A stretch of DNA of 64,000 nt from Tenodera sinensis (GCA_030765045.1 CM060962.1:165096194-165160193), one strand, 5' to 3'. Counted from the first letter of the stretch, positions 1-11,533 are shown. Translations and numbers: made by a program. Notes: generated by a model from the letters alone, not told the origin.

Positions 1-418
1 GCACAAAAACCTGAATGAACTTCTCCTTCTCCATGACAATGCAAGACCTCACACAAGTCTTTGCACCCAAGAGGAGCTCACAAAACTTCAGTGGACTATT
101 CTTTCTCATCCACCCTACAGCCCCGATCTTGCACCATCAGATTTCCATATGTTTAGGCCAATGAAGGACACAATGCGTGATGAAGTTATCGATGCAGTAC
201 AACATTGGCTCTGACATCGAGCAGTGGAATGTTACTGTGCAGGCACACAGGCCCTCATTTCAAGGTGGCATAAAGCTGTAGCATTGGATGGAAATTATGT
301 TGAAAAATAGTGTTGTGTACCTAAAAGATTGGGGAATAACATAGTGTATTTGAATGCTGAATAAAAAGAACCCTGTTTCAGAAAAACGTGTTGCATTACT
401 TATTGAACTGCCCTCGTA
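1..418 (+). mobile_element. Mariner element, 3' part (window-truncated)
   Basis: A reading frame from base 2 to a stop at 308-310 encodes the end of a mariner transposase. It has HDNARPH (second catalytic Asp) and SPDLAPSDFHMF (third Asp region). One in-frame TGA at 212-214 breaks it, so it is dead. The right terminus, read inward, is TACGAGGGCAGTTCAATAAG, a typical mariner TIR ending at a TA near 417-418. The 5' half lies outside the window. The TA abuts the left arm of the inverted repeat that starts at 419. Confidence 0.88.
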
Positions 419-600
419 CTTGACTATTTTTGGGGGGAAAAATTTAAATTAAAATTGAAATTATAACTCAAAAAATAAAAAAATTGATAGTGTTTTTTTA
501 ATTGAAATTTTTATATTAGTTTGCTATTATTTAAACCCTGAAAATTTCACAATGGGACCCCAATGGAATTAGGAGTTATGGCAAAATAACTGAACATTTT
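419..600 (+). repeat. Left arm of long diverged inverted repeat
   Basis: This AT-rich stretch matches the reverse complement of 8905-9115 at roughly three quarters identity. Shared landmarks in order are ACTTGAnTATTTTT, a run of AAAATAAAAAAA, TTTGCTATT and TTTCACAATGGGAC. It begins directly at the TA where the mariner of 1-418 is inserted. It may be the terminal or subterminal part of the element that carried the pseudogene at 1035-3385. That link is inference from position only. I see nothing coding in 601-1034. Confidence 0.65.
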
Positions 601-1034
601 ATGTTAAAATGTTAATTCTGCACAAAACTAGGCACTAGGGAGTTTATTTTATCTTCTTCATAATTTTTAACTAGTTAATTAATGCTTTTCAGCTCTGGCA
701 CAGTTTTAGAAGTCTGTGCTTGTATAGACTTGTCTAGTGCAGATTGTAACATGTTTGATGATTCATTGCCATACATGCCTCAGTGTTGGTGTTGAGTTAG
801 TCCTCACGAATTTGTCATCAATGATGGTGAGATGATCTGAAGTGCTGTGCTTTGTAGAAGTGTCCCTTTTGCAATGGTAAAGTGAGAAGTTGTGTGTTCC
901 ATGTACATGTAATTATACCCATATATGTATGTACTGTTAAGTTAATAGTTTGAGAACATTTTAATTATTTTGCTTAATTTTTTGTTTGTTTAAATCACAT
1001 CGCATTTTTCTAAGCTCAGATTAAACCAAAAAAG

Positions 1035-3385
1035 ATGACTGGACAGAGAACTTCAACACACAAAATTGTGGTATATTGCTGTAAAAAAAAATTGGGTCAC
1101 AATTATCGCAGAAAAAATTTGCAAACTGTTAACAATAATATCTTAAGACACATTACCAGTGTAAAAAACGGTGATAAGATATGTGATGGATGCTGTAAAG
1201 CAGTACTTAAATTGCCAGAAATTGTAACAGTTCACAACTTAAGTTCAGGCAGTTCAGAATCTTAGAATATTTATGAACATCCTTCTATCAATCCAGTTTT
1301 GACTCCTGAAAAACAAGAAGCACTTGAAGCTATAAACAGAAGCCTCAGTGCTGTTGAAGAAACACCAATTAAAAAGAAATGTTTGACTGAAAAGAAGTAC
1401 ACTGAAGATAAATTTCAAAAAGTGACACAGGCTGTTCGAAAAAAAATTATGGGTTTACCAGGTACCTCATGTTCTAGTATCAGCCAAAATTATGATAATG
1501 AAATCATTACACAGTTAAAAGAAAAATGCAATACTACTGAAGACAAAAGCCTTAAAATGCATGTCTTAGCAACACTTCCAAAAAGTTCGATCTTAAAACA
1601 AATAGAAACTGAATTCAGTGTCAAATTTTATTGCTAGAAAGGCAAAAAAGCTTATAACAGAAAAAGGTGTAATGTCCCCAGATCCAAAAACCGGAAGAAC
1701 ATTGGACCCTGCAACAGAAGCCGTGGTTAAACAGTTTTATGAAAGTGATGAAGTGAGTCGCCAGATGTCAGGTAAAAAGGATTTTGTATCAATAAAATTG
1801 AACAGAAAATGCGTACATGTTCAGAAATTTTTAATTTTAAGCACTTTAAGAGAAGCTTATGCACTCTTCAAAGAACATTATCCAGATCAACATGTTGGAT
1901 TCAGTAAATTTTGTGAGCTTCATCCTAAGCATTGGATCTAGTGGGACACATAATGTGTGTGTTGGGGTGGGGGTAGGGTGGGTGTGGGTGCATGTGGGTG
2001 GGGGGGGGGGGGGTTAGTTCACTAAAACATCAAATTAATAATGGCTCAGTGTAAGGTACCTGAATTAGCAAATTGCAAACCACCTATCAAAACTTACAAA
2101 GACTTAATTAACAACTTAATTTGTGATAATCCAACAGATAAGTGTTACTTCAAAGAATGTGAAGACTGTCCATATAGTGATAATGTGAAACCTCGTTTTG
2201 CCTGAACAGTATTGAAAACGTGACCTTTAAGCAATGGATGCAAATTGATAATAGATTTGTTCTAGAAACTATTACAAAACCCACTGAAGAATTTCTGGGC
2301 CATTTATTTGAAAGCCTACCTAAACCATTAAGACGTTCATTTGTTGCTACTCAAAAATGTGCTTATTTAAGGCACCTTAAAGGAACTATTCAAGGTGAAT
2401 GCATTGTAATCTGTGATTTTGCAGAAAAAAATTCATTTGTGCTGCAAGATGCTGTTCAGGGTTTCCATTGGAACAACGCACAAGCAACAATACATCCCTT
2501 TGTTATTTATTACGTGGACAAGGAAAGTAAAAAGCTGAAGCACTTAAGCTTGGTTGTTATATCAGACTGTGTGGCTTATGATACAGTTGCTGTTCATCTG
2601 TTCCAACGCCTTATGATTGACTTCTTCAAACAGAAACTGCCTCAAACATTTAAAAAGCTATATTACTTTTCAGATGGAGCAGCATCCCAATACAAAAACA
2701 AGTACAACTTTCTTAATCTGTGTAATCATGAAAATGACTTCATTATCAAGGCTGAGTGGAATTTTTTTGCTTCTTTTCACGGAAAAAATGCATGTGATGG
2801 TGTCGGAGGACAGTAAAATGTTTAGCACCATTGGCAAGCCTTCGTATGACCTACAATGATCAACTCATGACACCTCATCAATTATAAGATTGGGGCAAAT
2901 TTTTGCATTCTTCTAAGGAGGTCTATTAAACGGAAAAAGACATGTTGAGGACCATATTCACATCAGCAAAAACAATTAAGGCAACACAACAATTTTGCAG
3001 TTATAGTCCTATAAGGGAAACTAGAGTTTTGGTGAAAAGATATTCATTTTCAACAGAATCAAAAGTAGAGATAGTATCTGATGATGACAATGACGACAGT
3101 GTGGATATTATTGACATAGTAGAGTTTGTAACTTGCCATTATTCAGATAAATGGTGGCTAGGTTGTGTATTAGAGGCAGATGGCAATGAAGTGAAAATGA
3201 GTTTTTTGGAACCACATGGACCATCTCTGTCTTTCAAATTTCCGGATATACTAGTTGTGCATAATAGTGAGATATTGACATCAGTTGACCCTACAACACC
3301 AACTGGAAAATTTTATAGACTAACAGACTCCGAAACTCAGCAAGCAAACAAGAAATTGCTTCTAAAATCAACAACGAAAAGATGA
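1035..3385 (+). pseudogene. Decayed uncharacterised multicopy (transposase-like) gene
   Basis: Five open stretches on the plus strand form one broken protein. They are 1035-1262, 1266-1637 (same frame after a TAG at 1263), 1618-1941, about 2040-2205, and 2220-2816 followed by 2942-3385 in another frame. Breaks include a frameshift near 1620, a T/G- and G-rich expansion at 1950-2014 and a frameshift at about 2812. Recognisable blocks are a Cys-rich N-terminus, SGKKDFVS, FSKFCELHPKH, YFSDGAASQYKNK, then HGKNACDGVGG and a C-terminal WWLGCV...PHGPS domain. From memory these blocks belong to a large uncharacterised family repeated in many arthropod and cnidarian genomes. The Asp in SDGAASQ suggests an RNase H-like transposase fold, but I cannot prove it. 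There is no intact ORF and function is unknown. Confidence 0.7.
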
Positions 3386-3865
3386 AAGGTATGTAAAAGA
3401 TATATTATAGGCCTACTACAGCCCTACACAATATTAGAAGTGTTATATTACTATGTATAAACCCCACTGTTTAGCCTTATATTATAATAATAGTAATAGT
3501 TACACTGGCCAACAAAAATGAAGTTATTTTAACTGCCAGAAGGGAAACAAGTTTTTCCTAAACCAACTTTCTTAGTTGAATTTGGAACTGTTTTCAGTTT
3601 TCTTCTATCACGTATAGTTTTTCAATTATAGCTAACTTATGTAATCAACAAATCACACATTTTAAAGTAAATACATAATCTCAAATTTATTATTTTTTTA
3701 GCAACATACTTAATACAAAACTTAAAACTAAAATGATTCCTAATAAAGTCGGCGCCCTGAATCCAAATCAGTTAATATTTCCGCATTATTTCAAATTATT
3801 GAGTAATGTTCAAAAAACATATTACACTTTTTGAAAAATATGTGAAAATGTACATATTCCATTCC
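3386..3865. other. Non-coding stretch, no gene seen
   Basis: AT-rich sequence between the pseudogene and the LINE insertion. It may contain the 3' flank of the pseudogene element. Its last 14 bases (3852-3865, ACATATTCCATTCC) are the left copy of the target duplication of the following LINE fragment. Confidence 0.6.
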
Positions 3866-4509
3866 CCTACAAAATCTTTTGTACAGAATTTCACATTTTC
3901 AGCAAGCAGTTATTCTCTCAGATTCCAGGGCAGCAATTATAGCAATTACTTCCAAGTTGTCACCAAAAAAACCAAACTATTATAGAATGTTGGAAGATGC
4001 TTAGCCATCTAACAGCACTTCAAAAACACCTAGTCTTCCAATGGATACCGGCTCACTGTGGACTGAGTGGTAATGAGAAAGCTGATTTTCTTGCAAAAAA
4101 GGGTACCAGCGGTGTACAAAAATCTATAGTTAATCTACCATTTTATGCAGCTAAAAGATTAGTCAACTCTGAATTCAAAAAAATTGTTGCAAAATATTAC
4201 TATGAAAAATCAAAGAATAAAAGATGGGAACTACCAAACATTCAAACAGTGATTCCTGAGTATCCTCGAAAAACAGCAGTTGCAACCTTCAGGTTGATTA
4301 CAGGACATGATTGTCTGGCAAAACATTTAAACAGAATTGGGATATATTCTTCACCACTCTGTCCTCTATGTGATCTGCAAGAGGAAATGGATCGAGACCA
4401 CCTTCAAATATGCCCAGCCACTTCCAGTGCCCCATCCATCAGTAAAAAATATTGGAGAGCAAGAGGATTAATGACTTCATTGTCAGAAATCCAGCATTAG
4501 CTAACAACA
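3866..4509 (+). mobile_element. 5'-truncated LINE (RNase H and C-terminus), perfect TSD
   Basis: The insert is flanked by ACATATTCCATTCC at 3852-3865 and again at 4510-4523, a perfect 14-bp target duplication. The plus-strand coding sequence starts inside RNase H (VILSDSRAA) and shifts frame near 3990. It then continues in 3997-4500 with LVFQWIPAHCG and GNEKADFLAKKG, typical of LINE-encoded RNase H. It ends with a Cys/His-rich tail (CPLCDLQEEMDRDHLQIC). The 3' end is GCATTAGCTAACAACA with no poly(A). Related copies are at 15085-16285 (minus) and 55626-55691 (minus). Clade is Jockey/I/R1-like; I cannot place it more finely. Confidence 0.88.
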
Positions 4510-4659
4510 ACATATTCCATTCCATTGGCAAAAGCAAAGAAAATTACCGTTTTCAACATTAATTCTATAGAAAACATAACAACTGTGAAATTTATTTCAA
4601 TTATTCATAAATACTGAAAAATAAAGTCAGATGTTCACAATTGGAGGCTAAAAATGCTT

Positions 4660-7130
4660 ATTAGTCTATTGTTGTTTGTGTGATTTCTCTGCTTTGTCAC
4701 GATACAGTATCCAGCAATAATCTGCCATCATTGCCTCATTCCAGAAACCCTGGTAACTACTCTCTATCACTTTGATGTCCCGGTGAAATCTTTCGCCCAT
4801 TTCGTCACTTACATCTACAAGGTTGGCTGGAAAAAATCTAAATGGGAATCTAGGAAATGAATTTTCAGTAACATGCAAATACCCAGGGCCGTATTTACGT
4901 AAGGGCTAACCGGGCAACTGCCCAGGGTGGCACATTTTAGGGGGCGGCAAAATTACTGGAAAGCTGCACAAAAAAAAACAAAAAAACAAACAAACAAAAA
5001 AAAGAAAAAAAGCTTAGACATGAAACATCAAGTTCCTTTTGATTCTGGATAAATTGATTGAAGAACTGAACAACAGAGTTTCTTCCTACAAGGAATTCAG
5101 TGAACCATTTATGTTTTTGACAAATATGAAGATGCTTAGTCCACTTGAAATTCAGGAAGCGTTATCCAGACTTCAGAAAGTCTACAGTTCGGATCTTGAA
5201 GATTCAGTACTTGAATGCTTACACTTCAAAAGCTACATAGAAAAGAACAAAAATGCGACGCACTCTCCTACACAGCTGTCTAGAGGGTGTTTACCCAAAC
5301 TTAAACATAACTCTACAAATATACTTGAGCACTCCTGCTTCCAACTGCTCAACTGAGAAATCATTTTCTGCTCTAAGACGCATAAATAATTATTTAAGAA
5401 CATCACAAATGAAGGATCGTCTTAGTTATCTTGGTGTTCTTGCAATTGAATCTGACTTAACAGTGAAAATGGACTATAACGAACTCAAACTTGTTTGCAA
5501 ATGACAGGGCAAGGAGGAAGCCTCTTGTTATTTAACAGTATATGTTTTGACATCTAATATGGGGTGATGCCTCTTTAGTATAAGTTCTTTCTATTAAGAT
5601 GTTCCTACTTAAATTTTAATAACCTCACTTATGGTGTTTGCCACTCATACTTAAGTATCCAAACTAGTGAAACCATTCTCTTTGTTGTGAAAATTTAAGT
5701 AATATGTATATTGCAAGTTGGGGGGGGGGGGGGGGGGGTAGCAAATGGTTTTTTTTCAGGGGCGTCAGAGGTCCTAAATTCGGGCCTGCAAATACCCATT
5801 TCCTTATAAGCATGAAGCAGTTCCAGCACTCCTTGTTTATAGTCAGGTGACTTTGTTTTCCCAAGAAAATTCATGCAAATCCACTTGAAGCAATTCCAGG
5901 CTCTCAGTTCAGTCTCATTTAATCTTTTTGGAAATTCTTCATCACGCAATAATTCCCTTATCTGTGGTCCCACAAACACACCTTCCTTCAGTTTTGCGGC
6001 TGATATGAAACTAAACTTCTCTTTCAGGTATTCAATTAAATTGGCCTTTCCAGGAGTTTTTACAAAACTTTTCAGTAGTCCAAGCTTTATGTGGAGAGAG
6101 GGAAATAGCACTTTTTCAGGATCAACCAGTGGGACGTACTTGACATTTTCATCTCCTGTGTTGAAGGTGCTTCTTTGCTTCCAGTTACGTTTGTTGTAAT
6201 GTTATTCTGTTTTGCAACTGTCCCATAGGCACAGGAAGCAGCAGAATTTTGTAACCCCCCTGCTTCCCAATAGCATGCCTAGAATTTTCAAATCTCCACA
6301 GATATTCCACTGGTAGAAGTTGTAATTAATTGCGTCTAATACCACACTCATGTTTTCATAACTTTCCTTTAGATGGACAGAATGGGCAATGGGTACAGAA
6401 GGCTTCAGGTTTCCATTATTAGAAGAACCACTTTCAAACTTTTCTGAGGTAAATCAATAAACAATCTCCAATCCGATGCACTGTACTTGTGCTTCAGTTC
6501 TTCAAACAGGCCATTTACATCATTACGGAATACCACTGAACCGTCTAATGAAAAGAATTTTTCCAAACCTTTGTTTCTTGTCCTGTGATGATAAATCCTG
6601 ACATCTTTCTCGAGCATATTTTCCTCCTTCAGCCTAGATGCTAGTAGTTCTAATTTGTCCTTTGAAAGTGAAAGGTCTCTAATGACATCATTTAATTTGG
6701 ACTGATTAAATTTCTGTGTTTCAAAAGTAGGAACGTCAGGAACTAAGTCGGGGTCTAGGTCCACAGGATAATTATCAGTTTCAAGTGCTGTTTCTTGGAG
6801 CATTTGAGGTTCACTTTTTGGAGGAACAGGAACTGGAAGCAGGTCGCTATGTGGGACTGGTTGCATTGCTGATAAAAGATTTGGATATATAATTTTATGT
6901 TTGTTCTTTGCTGAGAATCCTTTAATGTTCGCATAGCAAAAATAACAGTAATTGGTGTGGTTCTTCAGTTCCCGCCAAATCATTGGTACACCAAATGGCA
7001 TCTAACTTTTCCTTTTCAGCATGCATTCCCCTAAACCTGTCACACATGGCTTGCATATGTTATGTGGGACCCAATTGTTATCCTGATCGCCCAGTGGAAC
7101 GCCAAAGTATAGCTAGTACAATTTCTCATG
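4660..7130 (-). pseudogene. Decayed uncharacterised arthropod multicopy gene, split by hAT
   Basis: The minus strand encodes a protein in pieces. The N-terminal part is at about 7105-7010 (LGDQDNNWVPHNICKPC, a likely zinc-binding CxxC). Then come 7001-6405 (MPFGVPMIWRE...NYCYFC; QSKLNDVIRDLSLSKDKLEL; SDWRLFIDLPQKSLK), a frameshifted stretch with PSVPIAHSV and KFCCFLCLWDS, and 6111-5797 (LHIKLGLLKSFV; EGVFVGPQIREL). The C-terminus is 4875-4666 (DVSDEMGERFHRDI; MADYCWILYRDKA). The hAT at 4884-5788 interrupts it. Removing the hAT and one copy of its duplication restores the upstream frame through LKIHFLDSHLDF before a one-base frameshift. From memory this is a multicopy arthropod protein of unknown function. 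A second copy is at 54225-54962. Stops and frameshifts make this copy non-functional. Confidence 0.75.
4884..5788 (+). mobile_element. hAT element remnant, 905 bp, TSD CAAATACC
   Basis: The termini are CAGGGCCGTATTTACG on the left and, read inward, CAGGCCCGAATTTAGG on the right. An exact 8-bp duplication CAAATACC lies at 4876-4883 and 5789-5796; TIR type and 8-bp TSD are the hAT signature. Inside, 5039-5356 and 5253-5504 (two frames, shift near 5300) encode the end of a transposase. The hAT dimerisation block reads NCSTEKSFSALRRINNYLRT, ending SYLGVLAIESDL. The N-terminus and catalytic core are deleted, so it is non-autonomous. A G-run lies near 5720-5738. Confidence 0.93.
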
Positions 7131-7533
7131 TCTTGAGGTAATAGTACGCCACTGCGATTTAGGTATGAATGAACTACTTACGTAGCAAAAATTGTTTCGG
7201 TGATTGACACATTTTCGGGGTACAGTAATGGAAGGCAATCTGCAAAAACGAAAAAGAAGAAAAATACTTGCTCCTTCCCGTGTGGTATGCAAATAGATTC
7301 TACAGTCTTTAAGCAGAGTAAAAAGTAAATAAAAATTACGAATAAACAGAAAACTATACATGATAGGAAGGAGATGAAACCAGTTCTGAAATCAGTGCAA
7401 TGTACTTCACATCTTACACCAATCAGAGTTTCTGGCAGAAGTTCTTTGTTGACCAGTGTTATTATTGATAATAATTTATAAATCGTACTGCAGTTGCCAA
7501 CTTTTCCATCATCAAAAGTTGCAATCACAAATA
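7131..7533. other. No recognised feature
   Basis: Between the 5' side of the minus-strand pseudogene and the next mariner. Short minus-strand ORFs here have no recognisable domain. It could hold upstream exon or promoter sequence of the pseudogene, but I see no splice or promoter signal that I would defend. Confidence 0.4.
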
Positions 7534-8872
7534 TGCAGGGTGATTACAAATGATTCTAAACGATTCATCAGGTTTTGATGTCCTACAGCTTCCAAAATGT
7601 AATGCCCACCCATTTGTACTAATAAACAATTGAAAGAGCATACTTCAAAGTTTTGTTTATGCTATTGCAGGTTTGAATGTGACTCATCAGGTGGCAAGGT
7701 GATAGCAGTTTAAAAATGGTGACTAATCAACAGAAACCATTTTGTGTATTGTAATATGAGAAGACAGAATCCATCACTACTGTGGAGCATGCATTCCAAA
7801 GACAGTACAACAGAGAGCCACCAACCCACCAAGGTATTTTGCAATGGTATCGACAGTTCAAGGACACAAGCTGCCTCTGTAAAGGGAAAAACTCTGGGCA
7901 ACTACCTATCGCTGTGGAAACAGTGGAGAATGTCCAAAATGTGTTCGTGTATGTGTCCACATGTAGTGCAAGTCACGAACTGGGCATTCCTCAGGCAACT
8001 GTGTGGAAGATTCTGCATAAACAATTACGACAGAAACTGTATCGCATACAGCTGTTTCAACATTTACAGCCAAACGACTGTATCATCAGACGCAAATTTT
8101 GTGAACGTTTCCAGGCAGCAATTTAAGATGACAAATTTCCCCACCAACTGGTGTTCAGTGATGAGACAAAATTCCACCTAAATGGTAAAGTGAATCGTCA
8201 CAACATCCGCGTATGGGGCACGGTAAATCCCAATGTTACAATGGAGATTGAAAGAGATTCTACAAAGATTAATGTCTTCTGTGCTGTGTCACATAGCAAC
8301 ATTTATGGGCCCTACTTTTTTCCTGGAAAAAATGTGACGGGTATGACATACCTGCATAAGCTACAAAAGTGATTGTTTCCCAGACTGATGGCTGATATGC
8401 TGCAGTTCATATTCCAACAGGACGGAGCACTGCCTCATTGGCATAGAGAAGTGTGTCGCCATCTGAACAAGGAACTTCCAAACAGATGGATTGGGTGATT
8501 TGCTCAGGATGATTTGGTACTCTTCAGGTGGCCCCCAAGGTTTCCCAACTTTATAGTTTATGACTGTTTTCTTTGGGGATACGTGAAAGATAATGTGTAC
8601 ATTTGCCGACAACATTGGCTGAACTCCTGGATCACATCACTTCTGTGCTGGCGAACATCGACAGGGACATGCTGAAACATGTATGGACTGAACTTAACTA
8701 CAGCATAGATGTGTGTTGTGTAACACGAGGAGAGCACATAGAACATTTGTAATGATATGTAAGAAACTTGAAAATGTGCTTTTTGTTACGATGTATCATT
8801 CATTATTTTGTATGTAATACTTTGTGAAATACATTCATCCAAAACCCGATGAATAGTTTGTAATCACCTGTA
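7534..8872 (+). mobile_element. Mariner/IS630-type element with TIRs and broken transposase
   Basis: Left end TGCAGGGTGATTACAAA follows TA at 7532-7533. The right end read inward is TACAGGTGATTACAAAC, and both TIRs continue with a (A)TTCATC(A/G)GGTTTTG motif. The transposase frame starts at ATG 7716 and stays in one frame to about 8750. It is interrupted by stops near 7752, at 8124-8126, at 8370-8372 and near 8499. Catalytic landmarks are FSDETKFHLNGK (first Asp), FQQDGALPHWH (second Asp) and FIVYDCFLWGY (third Asp). A helix-turn-helix precedes them (HELGIPQATVWKIL). It decays by substitution only, without internal deletions. Confidence 0.92.
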
Positions 8873-8880
8873 TATATCAA

Positions 8881-9412
8881 TGACATACAATGTAGTGTAT
8901 TGTATCATAACTCCTGATCCCATTGAGGTCCCATTGTGAAATTTTCAAGGTTTATAGCTTGAAACAATAGCAAGCTGATATATAAACTTCAATTTTTAAA
9001 AAAAAAAAAATACACTTATCAGTTCTTTTTTATCTTTTTTTATTTTTTGAATTATAATTTAAATTTTAATGTAATTTTTGTTTTCAAAAATATTCAAGTA
9101 ACATATCAGATTAAAACCTATGAAATCATCTTTAAAATAACATATGAAACATTTCTCTAGGTTTAATAGAACTGGAATTATTAAAGATATGATAGAACAG
9201 TGCAAAAAAAAAAAAAAAAAAACTTACTGTTATTCCCAAATTTCAATAATTAATTACTGCAAAATAGAAAGCAATTTTTTTCTGGATGTATTTCCTTGCT
9301 TAGACCTTTAGGGAGAATGATTTCTGAAAGTTTCATCAAAACCCAAGATGGTCAGGTTGAAATTAATAATTTTTTGGTTGGTTTGGCTTGGAATGGCCCT
9401 TATATACATGTA
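8881..9412 (-). repeat. Right arm of inverted repeat and adjoining non-coding DNA
   Basis: 8905-9115 is the reverse complement partner of 419-600 (see that entry). On the minus strand the sequence continues away to GGGCCATTCCAAGCC at about 9400, which looks like an element terminus. There is no coding signal. A mariner lies on each side (7534-8872 and 9413-10670), so the original ends may be eroded. Confidence 0.6.
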
Positions 9413-10670
9413 AACAGGGTCATCTGGCAGCTAAAGTTTTGCCACTTATTATTTATAATTTAGTAATACCAATCATTTCTTGAAGATAATGTCCTGTAAA
9501 TGACTTCCTGCAATCGTGAATGCAAATTAGATGTAACTCTCTGCAACATCTCAATGCTGATTGATGTAATGTTGTCACGAATCTTAGCCTTTATTTCATT
9601 TATGTTTTTGGGATGATGAGTTTCTAAAAAGACTTAGGAAACAATCGCACATTGAAAGATCAGGCTACCAGGTGGGTCAATTGATGTTACCATTCTTCAA
9701 GATGAGATGCTCTCCAAAGAGCTGTCATAATGCAGCAGTGTGTGAGCCATGGCTTCATCCTACTGAAATCACATGAACTCATTCACACAGTAATTCTCAA
9801 TTTCATTGATGAATGTTTCAATCATACTGACATACTGTGGAGAATTCACAGTAACTGCATGGCTGGCATCATTTTCATAAAAATATGGACCAATTATCCT
9901 GTTCAATGATACAGCGCACCACACCACACCACACGTTCACTTTTTCATTGTGCAGTGGTCGCTTGTGTAGCACGTGAGGATTTTCTGCAGCCCGGTAACT
10001 AAAGATTCGTTTATTCACATAACCACTTAAGTGGAAATGTGCTTCATTGGACACCCTCACATTGTTTAAGAACATTTCATCTTTACATTTTGCTAGAAAC
10101 TGTTCAGCAACTGTTGGCATCACCATTGTCCAATTTTTGGATGATCTGAAGCTTGTACAGCTGCAATTTGAGATCGGAAAACCGTATTCTGCCCAAAGTG
10201 CAGCAAATAAGCCTAATGAAACAGCATGTTGCTGTGCACTTTGCTGAATGGTGACATGGACTGTTTCAATGGTTTCTTCCGTTCTAACAACTCTTCTTGG
10301 TCCTGGATGCTTCTTGTTTAAGACAGAACCTGTTGAATCAAATTTTTCAACCCATGTCTTCACAACATGGACTGAAGGAACAGAATCATGATGCCCAAGT
10401 TGAAAATTACGCCAAAATTCTAGTCATGCAGCTTTATAAGAATCATTGTTTTTACAATGAGCCTTTACTGCAAAGTACGATGCTCTCCTGACCACTGCAC
10501 AATGGCAACTGAAATGACAATGTTACAGGATTAAAACAGAGGCATAACAGTCATACCAACTTCAAATATGATGTAGTGCTAATAAATTTAAAATTGCCCT
10601 TTCCTGTGTGCCATCCTGCAGTTATTTTAATTGACAACTGAAATCTTGGTCCCCTTTTTCAATGACCCTG
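9413..10670 (-). mobile_element. Mariner-like element, minus strand, mutated transposase
   Basis: The ends are ACAGGGTCAT (left, after TA 9411-9412) and its inverted copy before TA 10671-10672; similarity beyond about 10 bp is weak. The transposase runs minus from about 10510 to 9460. It starts with an N-terminal block (VRRASYFAVKAHCKNNDSYK), then a TGA at 10426-10424. The stretch 10363-9875 contains EAHFHLSGYVNK and LHNEKVNVWCGV. The residue expected to be the first catalytic Asp reads Asn (VSNEAHF). The rest continues with stops through DEAMAHT (second Asp region) to the C-terminal NINEIKAKIRDNI. Confidence 0.88.
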
Positions 10671-10747
10671 TATGATGTGTGAAATATATTTCATTGTTAA
10701 TAGTGTATCATAGACAAATATCATTCAGTGTTTGTTTCATTTTCTAG

Positions 10748-10869
10748 GGAGAAGTGGCTCATCAGTACCCACGTTTACATGTGGATTTCCCCATCATACT
10801 TCATCAGGTCTGAAACTGCACCATAGCCCCCAAGAAGTAATTACCAGTTTATTGTTTAATACAATTTAG
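10748..10869 (+). CDS. Possible 3' terminal exon of a host gene (weak)
   Basis: A pyrimidine-rich tract (TGTTTGTTTCATTTTCTAG) ends in AG at 10746-10747. After it, base composition becomes briefly less AT-rich. One frame (phase 2, from 10750) is open for 39 codons to TAG 10867-10869. It starts RSGSSVPTFTCGFPHH and ends TSLLFNTI. Two other frames are also open for 20 or more codons, so the frame choice is uncertain. I recognise no domain. The following 3.4 kb is AT-rich and repeat-poor, which would fit a long 3' UTR or intron. It could be chance. Confidence 0.18.
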
Positions 10870-11533
10870 CTGGAAGATACTTCCTATCCACCCAATGTGT
10901 ACAGTGTAAATAATGTTTAGAATAATCATGTACATTTTATATTTGATTATCCAATGTTGCAAAATAATTTTATAAGCATAATTTTTATACACAGTATGAA
11001 ATTTGTTTATTGTAGCACTGACTATGTTCCTGAAACTCTGCAAGAAATAAGATATACGTTGATTTTAGTTATTAAGCTGTTCTTTAAGGTATCTGAAATT
11101 GTGCAAGATAACACACATTGGGAAGAAACTGACCACAAGTGCAAAAATTATAGTTCTGAGGTAATTTCACGAGAGATTTAATAAAGCTCTGCTAGTTCCA
11201 ATTTTTAAGGTTGTTTTAATTAAACTAACCCCCATGGTGCAACTTAGGTTATCTTTACAGAAGGTGTAAATTTTAAGAAACTTACATGCATATGGGAAGC
11301 CATTTCTCCCTCTTCAAGACCAGAAGAATTTCACTGTGTGATTTTTGCACTTGTGACACATTTTGAGTGTGTATGTGCTTTTTAATTTTTTTTTTTTCTT
11401 ATTGTTTTTGTGAGGCATTTCTCTTTACTTTTGCCTTTTTACTTTTTCTAGATAATGGAAACTGCATATCTTTTTGTTTCTGAATGCGTTCAGTTGGAGA
11501 AAAACCAGGAGAGATTATTATACAAAAGAAAAA

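Noticed and set aside
5873..6199. Plus-strand 108-aa ORF
   Set aside because: Antisense of the conserved minus-strand family blocks; no independent support.
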